Assembly: GCF_017873135.1 (NCBI RefSeq)
Contig: NZ_JAGGJV010000001.1
Location: forward strand, 496,001-560,000
Direction: 5' to 3'
Origin: Rhizobium herbae
GTDB taxonomy: Bacteria > Pseudomonadota > Alphaproteobacteria > Rhizobiales > Rhizobiaceae
Length of the DNA stretch: 64,000 nucleotides
Part shown: positions 20,248-30,545 of the stretch, in pieces
Numbering within the stretch: the stretch's first letter is position 1
How the letters are laid out: every line of letters begins with the position of its first letter
Translations under genes and position numbers: made by a program
Notes under the pieces: generated by a model
Told to the model about the DNA's origin: nothing
The model's database searches: none
Seen by the model: only the letters and a program-made list of their open reading frames with translations

Positions 20248-20511
20248 ATGGTCTTCAAGGAACGCACATTTTACGGCGAGGCACCCGAAGGAGTTGCTCC
20301 TCCGGCTCAGGCGGATCTTGAAACGCGGGTTGCCAATTGCCTGGCCACGGTCGACGGGCTTGACGCATCCGATGTTTCCGTGGTGTCGAAGGGAAACACG
20401 ATCCTGCTGAGCGGCACGGTCGCCACGATCGAAGAAGCGGAAAGAGCGGAAGAAGCAGCGAGAACCATCGAGGGCGTCGCAGAGATCGTCAACCGCATCG
20501 CCGTCGTCTGA
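20248..20511 (+). CDS. BON-domain protein
   Basis: The product is 87 residues, and GGAGAA sits nine bases before the ATG. It is a single BON domain: LETRVANCLATVDGLDASDVSVVSKGNTILLSGTVATIEEAERAEEAAR then VAEIVNRIAVV, with the conserved glycine of LLSGTV. BON domains bind phospholipid or membranes in osmotically induced OsmY-like proteins. This one has no signal peptide, so it may act in the cytoplasm. Its stop directly abuts the stop of the convergent lipoprotein gene. Confidence 0.85.
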   Translation: MVFKERTFYGEAPEGVAPPAQADLETRVANCLATVDGLDASDVSVVSKGNTILLSGTVATIEEAERAEEAARTIEGVAEIVNRIAVV

Positions 20512-21135
20512 TCAGATCGCCTTCAGCGTCCAGCTGACGATATCGGCAGCGACCGCGGCAAAGGCACCATCAAGTGCTGCGATGAATGCGACCGGTCCAG
20601 TTCCACGCACAGGCACAGTTGCGCGAAACGCTTTCTGTGCGCCGACAGTGCCGTTGCGGTCGTTGAGGATCTTGGCGAAAATCTCAACGACGGCAGTATC
20701 CGCACCTTCGGTCGCTATCTCGAACGACCGGATTTCCGTGATCACCTGATAGTCGATCGCCAGCCCCTCGCCCGGCTTGCCGACGCCCCCGATCCTGCCG
20801 GTGTTCTCGAAAGCCTGCACAAGCTTTGCCTGGACCATCTTCGGGAGACGGTCGCTCCATTGCGACTTGGCGAGATACTGGATTTCGGAGCCGGACAGCC
20901 GGATGACGACCTGGTCGCTGTCGAGCGCCTTCAGCGCCGTCGGTTCGGGAACGAGAATCTGCTTGCCGGTGGACGACGGGCCTTCGATAATCGGCGAAGC
21001 CGACAGGCTATAGGTGTCGTTGTTCGCCTTGCCGGCGCAGGCCGACAGGACGGCGATGAGAAAGAATGCTGAACAGGCCCGGATCAATCCTGCCTTTCGA
21101 CCACACGGAACGCCGGGAAAATTCATTTCAAACAC
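20512..21135 (-). CDS. ABC-transport auxiliary lipoprotein (PqiC/MlaD partner type)
   Basis: The product is 207 residues (a start at the second methionine, MNFPGV, is possible). The signal peptide ends in a lipobox, LSAC, near residue 33. The mature part has the YSLSASP beginning and the VRLSGSEIQYLAKSQWSDRLPKMVQAKLVQAFENTG block of the ABC_trans_aux family. Members are outer-membrane lipoproteins that dock MCE-protein lipid conduits such as PqiB or MlaD. The neighbouring mlaD gene, 205 bases upstream on the same strand, supports this role. Confidence 0.85.
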   Translation of the reverse strand: MFEMNFPGVPCGRKAGLIRACSAFFLIAVLSACAGKANNDTYSLSASPIIEGPSSTGKQILVPEPTALKALDSDQVVIRLSGSEIQYLAKSQWSDRLPKMVQAKLVQAFENTGRIGGVGKPGEGLAIDYQVITEIRSFEIATEGADTAVVEIFAKILNDRNGTVGAQKAFRATVPVRGTGPVAFIAALDGAFAAVAADIVSWTLKAI

Positions 21136-21291
21136 TATCCTTAGCCAATCAGCAGCAACTTAGAGGCTGACCCGGTCAAAACAAGCTAAAAAAGCAGCAA
21201 ATCCCGTGCGGACACTGCAAAAATCCGGCAAGGCATGCAGCCTTGCCACGCAAACTTGGCGCATGAGAAGCCAATACCCGATTCGGAGTTA

Positions 21292-21314
21292 GGGTCGGCG
21301 GAAATTGCCGACCC
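21292..21314 (-). terminator. hairpin after mlaD
   Basis: A perfect 8-bp stem, GGGTCGGC with GCCGACCC, lies 26 bases past the mlaD stop. There is no strong U-run, so it may only partly separate mlaD from the lipoprotein gene downstream. Confidence 0.4.
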
Positions 21315-21340
21315 AAACCGTGCGACATGGCATCGACGGT

Positions 21341-22711
21341 TCAGCGGCGCGTCCGGCCGTCATACTGCTTCACGGTCTCGCCGCCGAACAGCAGCCGCTG
21401 CGGATCCTTGTCGAAGGTGGAGATCGTGGTATCGAGCGTGTTGACGGTTCGCCGCGTGTCGCTGACCAGAGCCTCGATATCCCGCAGGCCGGAACCGGAG
21501 AAGCGTTTCAGGTTCTCGGCGATCGGGCCAATCTGCGCATTCAGATTGTCGGCAACCTTGCGGAAGGAAGCAAGCGTTGCCCGGGCATCCGCCGACAGAG
21601 AGGGCGCATCCGCGTCGCCCAGGAAGCCATCGAGCTTGACCAGGATGCCATCGACGCGGCTGGACGCGGCATTCAGCTTGTTGGCCATCTGGGTGACGTC
21701 GGTGATGGTCTGATCGATATCCTTTTGACGGCCCGTGATTCGGTCTGCAAATTGAGTGATCGAGGCAACCGCCTTGCGGGCGTCGGCGCTTGCCGCCGAA
21801 ACATCGTTGACCACGCCGGTCACCTTCTGGCTGTCGATGGCGGCAATCAGCGTATCGACACGATCGAGCGACGCCGTCGCCTTTTCGCCGAACCGCTGGT
21901 AGGTCTCGGCCGTTTTCTTGAACGAAGCGATGGTGTCGGCAACACCGCTGGATGCGGCGCTGAGGTCATTGCTCATCTTCTCGACATTGCTGACAATATG
22001 GTCGATCTTCCTCGGGTCGACGGATTTCACCAGAATGTCTGCCGCCGAAAGCGTTGAATCGAGCTTGCCGGCTGCCGCCGTGATCGAGGTCGACAGGGCG
22101 CTGACGCTCTTCAGGAACTGATCGATACCTTCGGAATTGTCGGCCAGGGACTTGGTGAAACGGTCGGCATTGGATATCGTGCTGGTCAGCGGTCCGCGCA
22201 CATCCTTGACGAAGCCTTGGATATCGCCGATCGCATCATTTGCGCGATCCATAATCTTGTCGGCCGTCGCCAGAAGGCTGGTGACGCTGGATTGATCGGC
22301 CGTCAACTGGGCCGATTTCCCCGTCTCCAATGCCTTCCTCAGAATATTTTCCTCGCCCTTGCTGCCACCGCTGAGTTCGATATAGGCGGCACCGGTGAGC
22401 CCCTGAATCTCCAGTGTCGCGGTGGTCGATTTCAAAACCGGCGCATCGGCGGAAACCTCGGTTACAGCAACGGAATAGCGCGGGTCGTTGGAATTGATCG
22501 CCAGACTGCGGACCGAACCGACGGGAATGCCATTGAAGCGAACAGGCGAGCCGACGCTCAAGCCGTTGGCCGATCCGGGGATGCTGATCACCAGCTCCAC
22601 CATTTCGCCGCTGCGGCCATATTGCGACATCCAGTAAACGAAGCCGAAGGCCGCGAAGATGACCATGACGGTGAAAAATCCGACGATGGCGTAGTTGGCT
22701 TTTGTTTCCAT
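21341..22711 (-). CDS. mlaD: MCE-domain lipid-binding protein of a Mla-type transporter
   Basis: The product is 456 residues. An N-terminal membrane anchor (YAIVGFFTVMVIFAAFGFVYWM) precedes the MCE domain (residues ~40-120: LSVGSPVRFNGIPVGSVRSL to LEIQGLTGAAYIELSGG). A long helical C-terminal region of repeated heptads follows. It is far longer than E. coli MlaD (about 180 residues), and the extra helices may form a tube across the periplasm as in PqiB/YebT. With mlaF and mlaE it forms an inner-membrane ABC system moving phospholipids between the membranes. The mlaF gene ends 87 bases upstream. Confidence 0.9.
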   Translation of the reverse strand: METKANYAIVGFFTVMVIFAAFGFVYWMSQYGRSGEMVELVISIPGSANGLSVGSPVRFNGIPVGSVRSLAINSNDPRYSVAVTEVSADAPVLKSTTATLEIQGLTGAAYIELSGGSKGEENILRKALETGKSAQLTADQSSVTSLLATADKIMDRANDAIGDIQGFVKDVRGPLTSTISNADRFTKSLADNSEGIDQFLKSVSALSTSITAAAGKLDSTLSAADILVKSVDPRKIDHIVSNVEKMSNDLSAASSGVADTIASFKKTAETYQRFGEKATASLDRVDTLIAAIDSQKVTGVVNDVSAASADARKAVASITQFADRITGRQKDIDQTITDVTQMANKLNAASSRVDGILVKLDGFLGDADAPSLSADARATLASFRKVADNLNAQIGPIAENLKRFSGSGLRDIEALVSDTRRTVNTLDTTISTFDKDPQRLLFGGETVKQYDGRTRR

Positions 22712-22798
22712 TGCTACCGGTACCCTTGGGGGACGCCGCCAACGCGGCTCCTTGCTTCAATCAAATCAATCGTGCGGCGCCTCAATCGTGCAGCACCG

Positions 22799-23650
22799 TC
22801 AGGAAGCCTTCTTGTCGTCGTCGCGGACAATCGAGCGCGCACGCTTGCCCTGGAAATAGGACGTCACCCATTCGTCGTCGCAGGCCAGCATATCCTCGAT
22901 CGTCCCTTCGACGAGAACCCGCTTCTGCCCGAGTACCGCGATCCGGTCGCAGACCGAAAACAGGCTATCGAGGTCGTGAGTCACCATATACACGGTCAAA
23001 CCCAGGGTGTCGCGCAATTTGGCGATCAGGTTGTCGAACTCCGCGGCACCGATCGGATCGAGCCCGGAGGTGGGTTCATCGAGGAAAACGAGGTCCGGAT
23101 CGAGCGCCAGAGCGCGCGCCAGGGCGGCGCGCTTGATCATGCCGCCGGACAGTTCGGACGGGAACTTGTCGGCCGCTTCCGGCGCCAGCCCCACCATGTC
23201 GATCTTCAGCCGCGCAAGCTCGTCCATCAGATCCTGCGGCAGATTGAGATATTCCCGCATCGGCACCTGGATGTTTTCCTTCACCGTCAGCGCGGAAAAC
23301 AGCGCACCGTGCTGGAACAGCACGCCAAGGCGCATGTCGAGCGCCATGCGCTCTTCTTCGCTGACCGCATCATATTCGACGCCGAGAATCTTGATCGAAC
23401 CGGACCGCCGCGGCAAAAGGCGCAGCACCGTGCGCATCAGCACCGACTTTCCGGTACCCGACGCGCCAACGAAACCGAGGATCTCGCCGCGATAGATATC
23501 GAGGTTGAGCTTGTCGAGCACAATATTGGAACCGAAACCGACCGTCAGGTCCTGCACCGACAGAACGATCTCAGCGCCGTTTTCGCCGCGCTCGCTTTCC
23601 TCGCTTGCCGTCGCATCGTCTCTTGGCTCCACCGGCAAAACCTCTTCCAT
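22799..23650 (-). CDS. mlaF: ATPase of a Mla-type lipid transporter
   Basis: The product is 283 residues. ABC ATPase motifs are in order: Walker A GASGTGKSVLMR, signature LSGGMIKRAALARAL, Walker B LVFLDEPTSGLDPIG, H-loop MVTHDLDS. The GMIKRAALARA signature and DEPTSGLDPI are typical of MlaF/Ttg2A. It powers lipid transfer by MlaE and MlaD at the cytoplasmic face. Its ATG overlaps the mlaE stop (ATGA), so the two are translationally coupled. Confidence 0.93.
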   Translation of the reverse strand: MEEVLPVEPRDDATASEESERGENGAEIVLSVQDLTVGFGSNIVLDKLNLDIYRGEILGFVGASGTGKSVLMRTVLRLLPRRSGSIKILGVEYDAVSEEERMALDMRLGVLFQHGALFSALTVKENIQVPMREYLNLPQDLMDELARLKIDMVGLAPEAADKFPSELSGGMIKRAALARALALDPDLVFLDEPTSGLDPIGAAEFDNLIAKLRDTLGLTVYMVTHDLDSLFSVCDRIAVLGQKRVLVEGTIEDMLACDDEWVTSYFQGKRARSIVRDDDKKAS

Positions 23651-24822
23651 CAGAAATCGATCGACGCATAGAAGATCGCAAACAGGCCGTCGACGAGAAT
23701 AACCACGAAGATCGACGTCACCACCGACTGTGTCACATGCTTGCCAAGTGATTCGGCGCTGCCGCCGACCTTGAGGCCCTCGACCGCGGCGACAACACCG
23801 ATGATCAGCGCCATGAACGGCGCCTTGATCATGCCGGCCAGCACCGAGGAGAAATCGACCGCCTCCTGCAGACGCGCCAGGAAGGTGGCGAAGGTAATGC
23901 CGGAATAGCTCCAGGTCACCACGGCCGCGCCGGTCAAGGCCGAGAAATTGGCGATGATCGTCAGCAGCGGCAGCGCCACGGTCAGCGCTACGAGCCTTGG
24001 AAACACCAGGATGCCGATCGGGCTGAGGCCCATGACCTTCAGCGCATCGATTTCCTCGCGCATCTTCATCGAGCCGATTTCGGCCGTAATCGCGCTGCCC
24101 GAACGGCCGGCGATCATGATGGCCGTCAACAGGACGCCGATCTCGCGCAGCTGCAGAATGCCGACCAGATCGACGACGAAGAGCTCGGCGCCGAAATAGC
24201 GCAACTGGAAGGCGCCCTGCTGGGCAATGATCGCACCGATGAGGAAAGACATAAGCGTGATGATCGGCACGGCCTGGACGCCCATGCGGTCGATCTGGTT
24301 GACGATGGCGGCTGGCGACAGGCCGCTATGGCGCCCGAGTTTCAGCTGCGCGCCGCGAACCGCAGAGCCGAGAATGAACATCGCGGCGATGGTGTCTTCC
24401 CAGGCGGACATCACCGCCGCGCCGATCGGGGTAAAGAAACGCACGAAACGAGAGCGGAATTTCTTCTTGTCGGCGGTTGGCTCCGGCAATTCCTCGGGAA
24501 GAGCACCCAGAAGCTCGACGTAGCGCGGTTTGTCGCTGGTCAGCTTGACGTCGCCAATTCTGTTCATGAAACGGCGGATGACCCAGGCGCCCGCCGTATC
24601 CATGGCCGTGATTGCGCTCAGATCGACTTCGCCGGCCTCCCCGCCCTCGGACGCAAGCTCGTCCAGCCGGGGCATGGCTGTGTGGATGGATACGCACCGC
24701 CAATCGCCGCTGAAGCGGTAGATCCGGATGCCATCCTTGCCAGCTTCGTCGAGCTGCACGTCGGTGTCGGTTTTCACTTGGGAACGCGTCACGTCTGTTG
24801 GGTCTTCCGGAGATGGCTGCAT
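23650..24822 (-). CDS. mlaE: MlaE-family permease with an N-terminal STAS-like domain
   Basis: The product is 390 residues if it starts at ATG 24822 (MQPSPEDPTD); a GTG at 24921 would add 33 residues, and neither has a clear ribosome site. About 100 N-terminal residues resemble a STAS domain (GEVDLSAITAMDTAGAWVIRRF). E. coli uses a separate protein, MlaB, for that. The C-terminal part is the MlaE permease with about five hydrophobic helices and the core motifs AIMIAGRSGSAITAEIGSMKMREEIDAL and MGLSPIGILVFPR. First gene of mlaE-mlaF-mlaD, divergent from the epimerase gene. Confidence 0.92.
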   Translation of the reverse strand: MQPSPEDPTDVTRSQVKTDTDVQLDEAGKDGIRIYRFSGDWRCVSIHTAMPRLDELASEGGEAGEVDLSAITAMDTAGAWVIRRFMNRIGDVKLTSDKPRYVELLGALPEELPEPTADKKKFRSRFVRFFTPIGAAVMSAWEDTIAAMFILGSAVRGAQLKLGRHSGLSPAAIVNQIDRMGVQAVPIITLMSFLIGAIIAQQGAFQLRYFGAELFVVDLVGILQLREIGVLLTAIMIAGRSGSAITAEIGSMKMREEIDALKVMGLSPIGILVFPRLVALTVALPLLTIIANFSALTGAAVVTWSYSGITFATFLARLQEAVDFSSVLAGMIKAPFMALIIGVVAAVEGLKVGGSAESLGKHVTQSVVTSIFVVILVDGLFAIFYASIDF

Positions 24823-24932
24823 TTGATAAAACGTCAGCGACTCATAGCCGCTCGAATCCCATCTGTCACCGATTGAAACGTTTCCGTGCCAAACGGTCGG
24901 CCGCTGCGATATGGATGCCACAGGAGAAGCCC

Positions 24933-25916
24933 ATGACCCGTCTCATGAAAACCGCCGTTGAACATTTCCCGATCGCCGGCAGCTTCACGATTTCGCGCGG
25001 CAGCAAGACGACGGCCTCCGTGGTCACCTGCCGTATTTCACACGCTGGCTTCTCCGGCAGCGGTGAGTGCGTGCCCTATGCGCGCTACGGCGAAACCATC
25101 GATAGCGTGCTTGCCGAGATCGAGGCGATACGACCGCGGATCGAGGCCGGACTTGACCGGGAAGAATTGCGGCAAACGATGAAGGCGGGTGCCGCACGCA
25201 ACGCCGTCGATTGCGCGCTCTGGGACCTTGAAGCGAAATTGGCAGGCCAGCGCGCCTTCGCCCTTGCGAACCTTGCCGAGCCCGCCCCACTGACGACCGC
25301 CTACACGATTTCCCTTGGGGAACCGGAGACGATGGCGGTGCAAGCCGAGCAATATGCCCATCGCGCGCTTCTCAAGGTGAAGGTCGGAACGGCCGACGAT
25401 GCCTCGCGCATTCGCGCCGTCCGTGCCGCAGCGCCAGACAGCGCCATCATCCTCGATGCCAATGAAGGCTGGACGGATGCCAATCTGGCCTACCACTTCG
25501 CCGTCTGCGCCGAATCAGGCGTTTCGCTCATCGAACAACCCCTGCCCGCAGACAAAGACAGCTTGCTCGCGTCCATTCACCGTCCCGTTCCGGTCTGCGC
25601 CGACGAAAGCGTGCACAAGACCGAAGACCTGCCGAAGCTCGCCGGGCTCTACGACGCCGTCAACATCAAGCTCGACAAGACCGGCGGCCTGACAGAAGCG
25701 CTGCGCATGCGCGACGCTGCAAGGGCGCTGAACCTGAAGATCATGGTCGGCTGCATGGTCGGCACCTCGCTCGGCATGGCGCCGGCGGTGCTGCTGGCGC
25801 AAGGAGCGGAGTTCGTCGATCTCGACGGACCGCTGCTGCTTGCCCGCGACCGCGAACCCGGCCTGCGCTACGAGGCGTCGCTGGTCTTCCCGCCTCTGCC
25901 CGCCCTCTGGGGCTGA
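24933..25916 (+). CDS. dipeptide epimerase (L-Ala-D/L-Glu epimerase type)
   Basis: The product is 327 residues; CAGGAG lies eight bases before ATG 24933. It is an enolase-superfamily barrel: LLKVKVG supplies the catalytic KxK lysine, metal ligands sit in ILDANEGW, LIEQPLP and CADESVH, and the second-base lysine is in NIKLDKTGG. The C-terminal VGCMVGTSLGMAPA and DLDGPLLLARD are typical of the Ala-Glu epimerase group, which recycles murein peptides. The substrate is inferred from family motifs. It overlaps the convergent MFS gene by 49 bases. Confidence 0.88.
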   Translation: MTRLMKTAVEHFPIAGSFTISRGSKTTASVVTCRISHAGFSGSGECVPYARYGETIDSVLAEIEAIRPRIEAGLDREELRQTMKAGAARNAVDCALWDLEAKLAGQRAFALANLAEPAPLTTAYTISLGEPETMAVQAEQYAHRALLKVKVGTADDASRIRAVRAAAPDSAIILDANEGWTDANLAYHFAVCAESGVSLIEQPLPADKDSLLASIHRPVPVCADESVHKTEDLPKLAGLYDAVNIKLDKTGGLTEALRMRDAARALNLKIMVGCMVGTSLGMAPAVLLAQGAEFVDLDGPLLLARDREPGLRYEASLVFPPLPALWG

Positions 25917-27088
25917 AGACACCATGCCGCAAAGACTGAACAGCAACCGATGAAGGCGACAACCGACATCGAATAGAAGCCGTGAACGCCGAACGACGTG
26001 TAGAAATAGCCGGATGTGAACGTGAAGATCGCCGAGAACACGCCCGTATAGAAAAAATACAACCCCTGCGCCGAGGACTCCTGCTCTTCCGGTACACGCC
26101 GCACAAGCATGTTCTGCATGCCCGTATGCATGATCGCATAGGTGAAGGCGTGGAAACATTGCAGGGCAAAATAACCCCAGAAGCCCAGATCCATTGGAAA
26201 GATGATCCAGCGCACGACGGCAAGGCCGCAGCCGGAAAAGATCATCGTCCACAGGCTGAAACGGCGGATGATCATCCTGGCGCAGAAAAACATCGCCACC
26301 TCGGCAGCAACGCCCGCACTCCACAGCAGCCCGATCTGCGTCCCCGAAAAGCCGATGTGCTGCCAATAGATGGCCGAAAAGGCAAACAGCATCGCATGAC
26401 TGCCATTGACCAGCGTCACGCCGATCAGAAGCAGTTGCAGGTCGAGTTTCCGCAACGCCTTCGGCGGCGGCCCGGTCAGCGTCGTCAGTGTCGATGGACG
26501 CCGCGGCCGGCCGACGCGCGGCGCAATGAAGGTCAGGAGGATCATAAGCACGAAACCGCCCGCCATGGCCGGCAGCACCATCGAGCCTCCGTAGAGGCCG
26601 ATCATCACGCCTCCGAGCATCGTCGCGCCGATGAAAGCGACGGAACCCCAGACGCGCATGATTGCATAGTCGAAACCCCAGCGCCGCACGCCGGTCAGCG
26701 CGATCGCCTCGACGATCGGCACATAGGGTGAATACACCCCGCCCTGCAGCGCATAGACAATCAGCACGAACCAGAAGCTGTGGGAAACGAACAGCGCCAG
26801 CGCCGTCAGCAGCGAAAGCACCGCCGACCAGATCAAGACCTCGGCGCGCTCGCCGATCCTGTCCGCCAGCAGACCGACCAGCGGCGCCGTGATGACGCGC
26901 ACGAACATCGGCACGGCGAGGATGATGCCGATCTCGAAATCGCTCAGCGACAATGTGCTCAGCCAGACCGGAAAATACGGCATGGCAAACCCGTTGACGA
27001 CGAGAGGCGCGCAGAAGAGCAAGGCGATGCGCGGCACGAAATAAGCCGGCGCTTCCTCAACAAAGGGAGGCGGGGACGAGGGAATCAT
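25868..27088 (-). CDS. MFS permease, phenylpropionate-transporter (HcaT) like
   Basis: The product is 406 residues with 12 predicted membrane helices. The opening FCAPLVVNGFAMPYFPVWL and the helix-two motif VRVITAPLVGLLADRIGER resemble the PPP/HcaT branch (MFS_1-like) of the major facilitators. The C-terminal half has the HAFTYAIMHTGMQNMLVRRVPEEQESSAQGLYFF block seen in that branch. The true substrate is unknown. It overlaps the epimerase gene tail-to-tail by 49 bases, which is unusual but gives an intact frame in both. Confidence 0.85.
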   Translation of the reverse strand: MIPSSPPPFVEEAPAYFVPRIALLFCAPLVVNGFAMPYFPVWLSTLSLSDFEIGIILAVPMFVRVITAPLVGLLADRIGERAEVLIWSAVLSLLTALALFVSHSFWFVLIVYALQGGVYSPYVPIVEAIALTGVRRWGFDYAIMRVWGSVAFIGATMLGGVMIGLYGGSMVLPAMAGGFVLMILLTFIAPRVGRPRRPSTLTTLTGPPPKALRKLDLQLLLIGVTLVNGSHAMLFAFSAIYWQHIGFSGTQIGLLWSAGVAAEVAMFFCARMIIRRFSLWTMIFSGCGLAVVRWIIFPMDLGFWGYFALQCFHAFTYAIMHTGMQNMLVRRVPEEQESSAQGLYFFYTGVFSAIFTFTSGYFYTSFGVHGFYSMSVVAFIGCCSVFAAWCLQPQRAGRGGKTSDAS

Positions 27089-27178
27089 GGGAGGACCTGA
27101 TTATATCCCCATGATTTATCACAGCGGCTTGGAGCGGCGCTAGAAGCTAGATTTCCCTACAGCCCTCGCGCGCGCAAT

Positions 27179-28018
27179 TTATGCGGCCTGTTGCGAAAGA
27201 GCCCGCGCCATCATCGTCTCGACCTCGGTCGTATCCTCGCGAACGGCGGGAACGCCGCTCAACTGGCGCCAGGTGATCAGTTCCATCGTGCCGTCGTGAT
27301 GCTCGGCGATCGCGGTGCAGCTTTCGACCCAGTCTCCGGTATTGATGTAGCGGATGCCGCCGATATCCTCCATCACCGCATGATGGATATGACCGCAAAT
27401 CACGCCGTCGGCATTTTCCCGCCGTGCCTCGTCGGCAACCACGCGCTGGAATTCGCCGATGAAGTTGACTGCATGCTTGACCTGCAGCTTCGCCCAGGCA
27501 GAAAACGACCAGTAGGGCATTCCAAGGCGGCGGCGGATGGCCGCCAGCGCGATATTGATGACGATCGCCATATCGTAGGCCCAGTCGCCGAGATAGGCGA
27601 GCAGCCGCGCATTGCGCACGACGACATCGAACTCGTCCCCATGCAGAACCAGGTATTTCCGGCCATCCGCGCCCTCGTGCATGTGACGCTGCGCAACCTC
27701 GATGCCGCCAAAATGCACGCCCGGGAAATCGCGCATGAATTCGTCGTGGTTGCCGGGAATATAGATGATGCGGCTGCCCTTGCGGGCCTTCCGCAAAAGC
27801 TTCTGGACGACATCGTTGCAGGACTGCGGCCAGTACCAGCTGCGCTTCAACCGCCAACCATCGATGATATCCCCCACCAGGATGATCGTCTCGGCTTCGG
27901 TGACGCGTAGGAAATCGAGGAGATAGTCGGTCTTGGCGGCCTTCGATCCCAGATGAACATCGGAAATGAACAGGGTCCTGAAGTGCCTGATGTCTTCAAC
28001 GCGCTCTTTCTCGGTCAT
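27179..28018 (-). CDS. UDP-2,3-diacylglucosamine diphosphatase-like metallophosphoesterase
   Basis: The product is 279 residues from ATG 28018, with GAGGCAGC upstream. Calcineurin-type metal motifs are complete: FISDVHLG, LVGDIIDGW, IPGNHDEF, and the late HGDEFDVVV and CGHIHHAV. The family resembles LpxH, which splits UDP-2,3-diacylglucosamine in lipid A synthesis. Alphaproteobacteria often use LpxI for that step, so this could be a distinct phosphoesterase. It stands alone, divergent from the malic enzyme gene. Confidence 0.8.
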   Translation of the reverse strand: MTEKERVEDIRHFRTLFISDVHLGSKAAKTDYLLDFLRVTEAETIILVGDIIDGWRLKRSWYWPQSCNDVVQKLLRKARKGSRIIYIPGNHDEFMRDFPGVHFGGIEVAQRHMHEGADGRKYLVLHGDEFDVVVRNARLLAYLGDWAYDMAIVINIALAAIRRRLGMPYWSFSAWAKLQVKHAVNFIGEFQRVVADEARRENADGVICGHIHHAVMEDIGGIRYINTGDWVESCTAIAEHHDGTMELITWRQLSGVPAVREDTTEVETMMARALSQQAA

Positions 28019-28224
28019 GCTGCCTCGCAACGGTCTATCGGGCCTCTCTCAATAACCTTCAAAAACAGACTCTTGTTTCAGGAGAATGACAGCCTGTGGA
28101 CCCAGTGATTTGCCGGGTGAAGCACCTGTTCCGGAAAACCGAGGATAAACGGTCGGTTCGAAACTGTACGGGGCGTCCGTTTCATGCAAAAAGAGCCGCG
28201 ACGAAAAGGTAGGGATTCACGAAT

Positions 28225-30537
28225 ATGAGCACCGGCGACAAGGCCAAGACCCCAGCGGCTCCAGCAAGCGGCGACCTCGATGAACAGGCGCTGTTCTTCC
28301 ACCGTTATCCGCGCCCCGGCAAGCTCGAGATCCAACCGACCAAGCCACTCGGCAACCAGCGCGACCTGGCGCTTGCCTATTCTCCGGGCGTCGCAGCCCC
28401 CTGCCTGGCCATCCGCGACGATCCGTCGACTGCCGCCGACTATACGGCGCGCGCCAATCTGGTCGCGGTCGTGTCGAACGGCACGGCCGTGCTTGGGCTG
28501 GGCAACATCGGCCCTCTCGCCTCCAAGCCGGTCATGGAAGGCAAGGCCGTCCTCTTCAAGAAATTCGCCGGCATCGACGTTTTCGACATCGAGATCGACG
28601 CGCCCGAAATCGACCAGATGGTCAATGTCATTTCCGCGCTGGAGCCGACCTTCGGCGGCATCAACCTGGAAGACATCAAGGCGCCGGAATGTTTCGAAGT
28701 GGAACGACGGCTGCGCGAGAAGATGGATATCCCGGTTTTCCACGACGATCAGCACGGAACCGCGATCATCGTCGCCGCCGCCATCCTCAACGGACTTGAA
28801 CTGGCCGGCAAGGACATCGCCAAGGCAAAGATCGTCACCTCTGGCGCGGGGGCCGCGGCACTCGCCTGCCTCAATCTTCTGGTAACGCTGGGTGCCCGGC
28901 GCGAAAACATCTGGGTGCACGACCTCGAAGGCCTCGTCTATATCGGCCGCGAGGTCCTGATGGATGAGTGGAAGTCGATCTACGCGCAGGACAGCGCCAA
29001 CCGTGTTCTCGCCGACAGCATTGCGGGTGCCGACGTCTTCCTCGGCCTTTCGGCAGCCGGCGTGTTGAAGCCTGAGCTTTTGATCCAGATGGCGGAAAAA
29101 CCGCTGATCATGGCGCTCGCCAACCCCAATCCTGAAATCATGCCGGAACTCGCCCGTGCCGCTCGGCCCGATGCGATGATCTGCACCGGACGGTCGGATT
29201 TTCCAAACCAGGTCAACAACGTCCTGTGTTTCCCCTATATCTTCCGCGGCGCGCTCGATTGCAGCGCCCGCACGATCAACGAGGAAATGAAGATGGCGGC
29301 CGTGCGCGCCATCGCAGCCCTTGCCCGCGAGGAGCCGTCCGACGTCGCCGCCCGCGCCTATTCCGGCGAGACCCCGGTATTCGGGCCTGACTACCTGATC
29401 CCCTCGCCGTTCGACCAGCGGCTGATCCTGCGCATCGCGCCAGCCGTCGCCAAGGCTGCGGCCGACAGCGGCGTCGCCAACCGGCCGATCACCGATTTCG
29501 ACGCCTATCTCGACCAGCTCAACCGCTTCGTCTTCCGCTCAGGCTTCATCATGAAGCCGATCTTCGCCGCCGCCAAGAATGCCCAGAAGAACCGGGTGAT
29601 CTTCTCCGAAGGCGAAGACGAGCGGGTCCTGCGCGCAGCCCAGGTGCTGCTCGAAGACGGCACGGCCCGACCGATCCTCATCGGCCGTCCCCACATCATC
29701 GAGACACGGCTGAAGCGCTACGGCCTGCGCATCCGCCCCGATACCGATTTCGAAGTGGTCAACCCGGAAGGCGATCCGCGCTTCCGCGACTACGTCGACG
29801 AGTATTTCGCACTGGTCGGCCGTCTCGGCGTCATCCCGGAGGCAGCCCGCACGATCGTCAGAACCAACCAGACCGTCATTGGCGCACTGGCGCTGCGGCG
29901 CGGCGAAGCCGATGCGCTGATCTGCGGTGTCGAAGGCCGCTACAGCGCCCATCTGCGCGCCGTTTCGCAGATCATCGGCAAGCGCGAGGGCGTCCGCGAT
30001 TTTTCCGGCCTCAGCCTGTTGATCTCGCAGCGCGGGGCAACCTTCCTCACCGACACCTACGTTACCTTCAATCCGACGGCAGAAGAAATCGCCGAAAAAA
30101 CGGTGATGGCGGCGCAGGAAATCCGCCGTTTCGGCATCACCCCACGCGCAGCCCTCGTGTCGCATTCGAATTTCGGCTCGCGGGATTCCGAAAGCGCCTT
30201 CAAGATGCGCAAGGCGATGCAGATCGTTCGCGAACTGGCGCCGGATCTCGAAGCCGACGGCGAAATGCACGGGGATTCCGCCATCTCGGAAATCCTGCGC
30301 AAGCGCGTCATGCCCGACAGCACGCTGGCCGGCGAAGCCAACCTGCTCGTCTTCCCCAATCTCGACGCGGCCAACATCACGCTCGGCGTGGTCAAGACGA
30401 TGACCGACAGCCTGCATGTCGGACCGATCCTTCTGGGAACGGCTCTGCCCGCGCATATCCTGTCGCCATCCGTTACGTCGCGCGGCGTGGTCAATATGGC
30501 AGCCCTTGCCGTTGTGGAAGCGTCCTACCCGGCCTAG
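28225..30537 (+). CDS. dme: malic enzyme fused to a phosphotransacetylase-like domain
   Basis: The product is 770 residues. The N-terminal ~430 residues are the malic enzyme: [30 protein letters not shown], the metal site [12 protein letters not shown], and the nucleotide fold [14 protein letters not shown]. The remaining ~330 residues are a phosphotransacetylase-like domain ([17 protein letters not shown] to [17 protein letters not shown]) that regulates or oligomerises the enzyme. It decarboxylates malate to pyruvate in the cytoplasm. The length and place beside a LuxR/LuxI pair recall S. meliloti Dme (NAD-dependent, needed for nitrogen fixation), but cofactor use cannot be read here. Confidence 0.93.
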   Translation: MSTGDKAKTPAAPASGDLDEQALFFHRYPRPGKLEIQPTKPLGNQRDLALAYSPGVAAPCLAIRDDPSTAADYTARANLVAVVSNGTAVLGLGNIGPLASKPVMEGKAVLFKKFAGIDVFDIEIDAPEIDQMVNVISALEPTFGGINLEDIKAPECFEVERRLREKMDIPVFHDDQHGTAIIVAAAILNGLELAGKDIAKAKIVTSGAGAAALACLNLLVTLGARRENIWVHDLEGLVYIGREVLMDEWKSIYAQDSANRVLADSIAGADVFLGLSAAGVLKPELLIQMAEKPLIMALANPNPEIMPELARAARPDAMICTGRSDFPNQVNNVLCFPYIFRGALDCSARTINEEMKMAAVRAIAALAREEPSDVAARAYSGETPVFGPDYLIPSPFDQRLILRIAPAVAKAAADSGVANRPITDFDAYLDQLNRFVFRSGFIMKPIFAAAKNAQKNRVIFSEGEDERVLRAAQVLLEDGTARPILIGRPHIIETRLKRYGLRIRPDTDFEVVNPEGDPRFRDYVDEYFALVGRLGVIPEAARTIVRTNQTVIGALALRRGEADALICGVEGRYSAHLRAVSQIIGKREGVRDFSGLSLLISQRGATFLTDTYVTFNPTAEEIAEKTVMAAQEIRRFGITPRAALVSHSNFGSRDSESAFKMRKAMQIVRELAPDLEADGEMHGDSAISEILRKRVMPDSTLAGEANLLVFPNLDAANITLGVVKTMTDSLHVGPILLGTALPAHILSPSVTSRGVVNMAALAVVEASYPA

Positions 30538-30545
30538 TCGAACAT

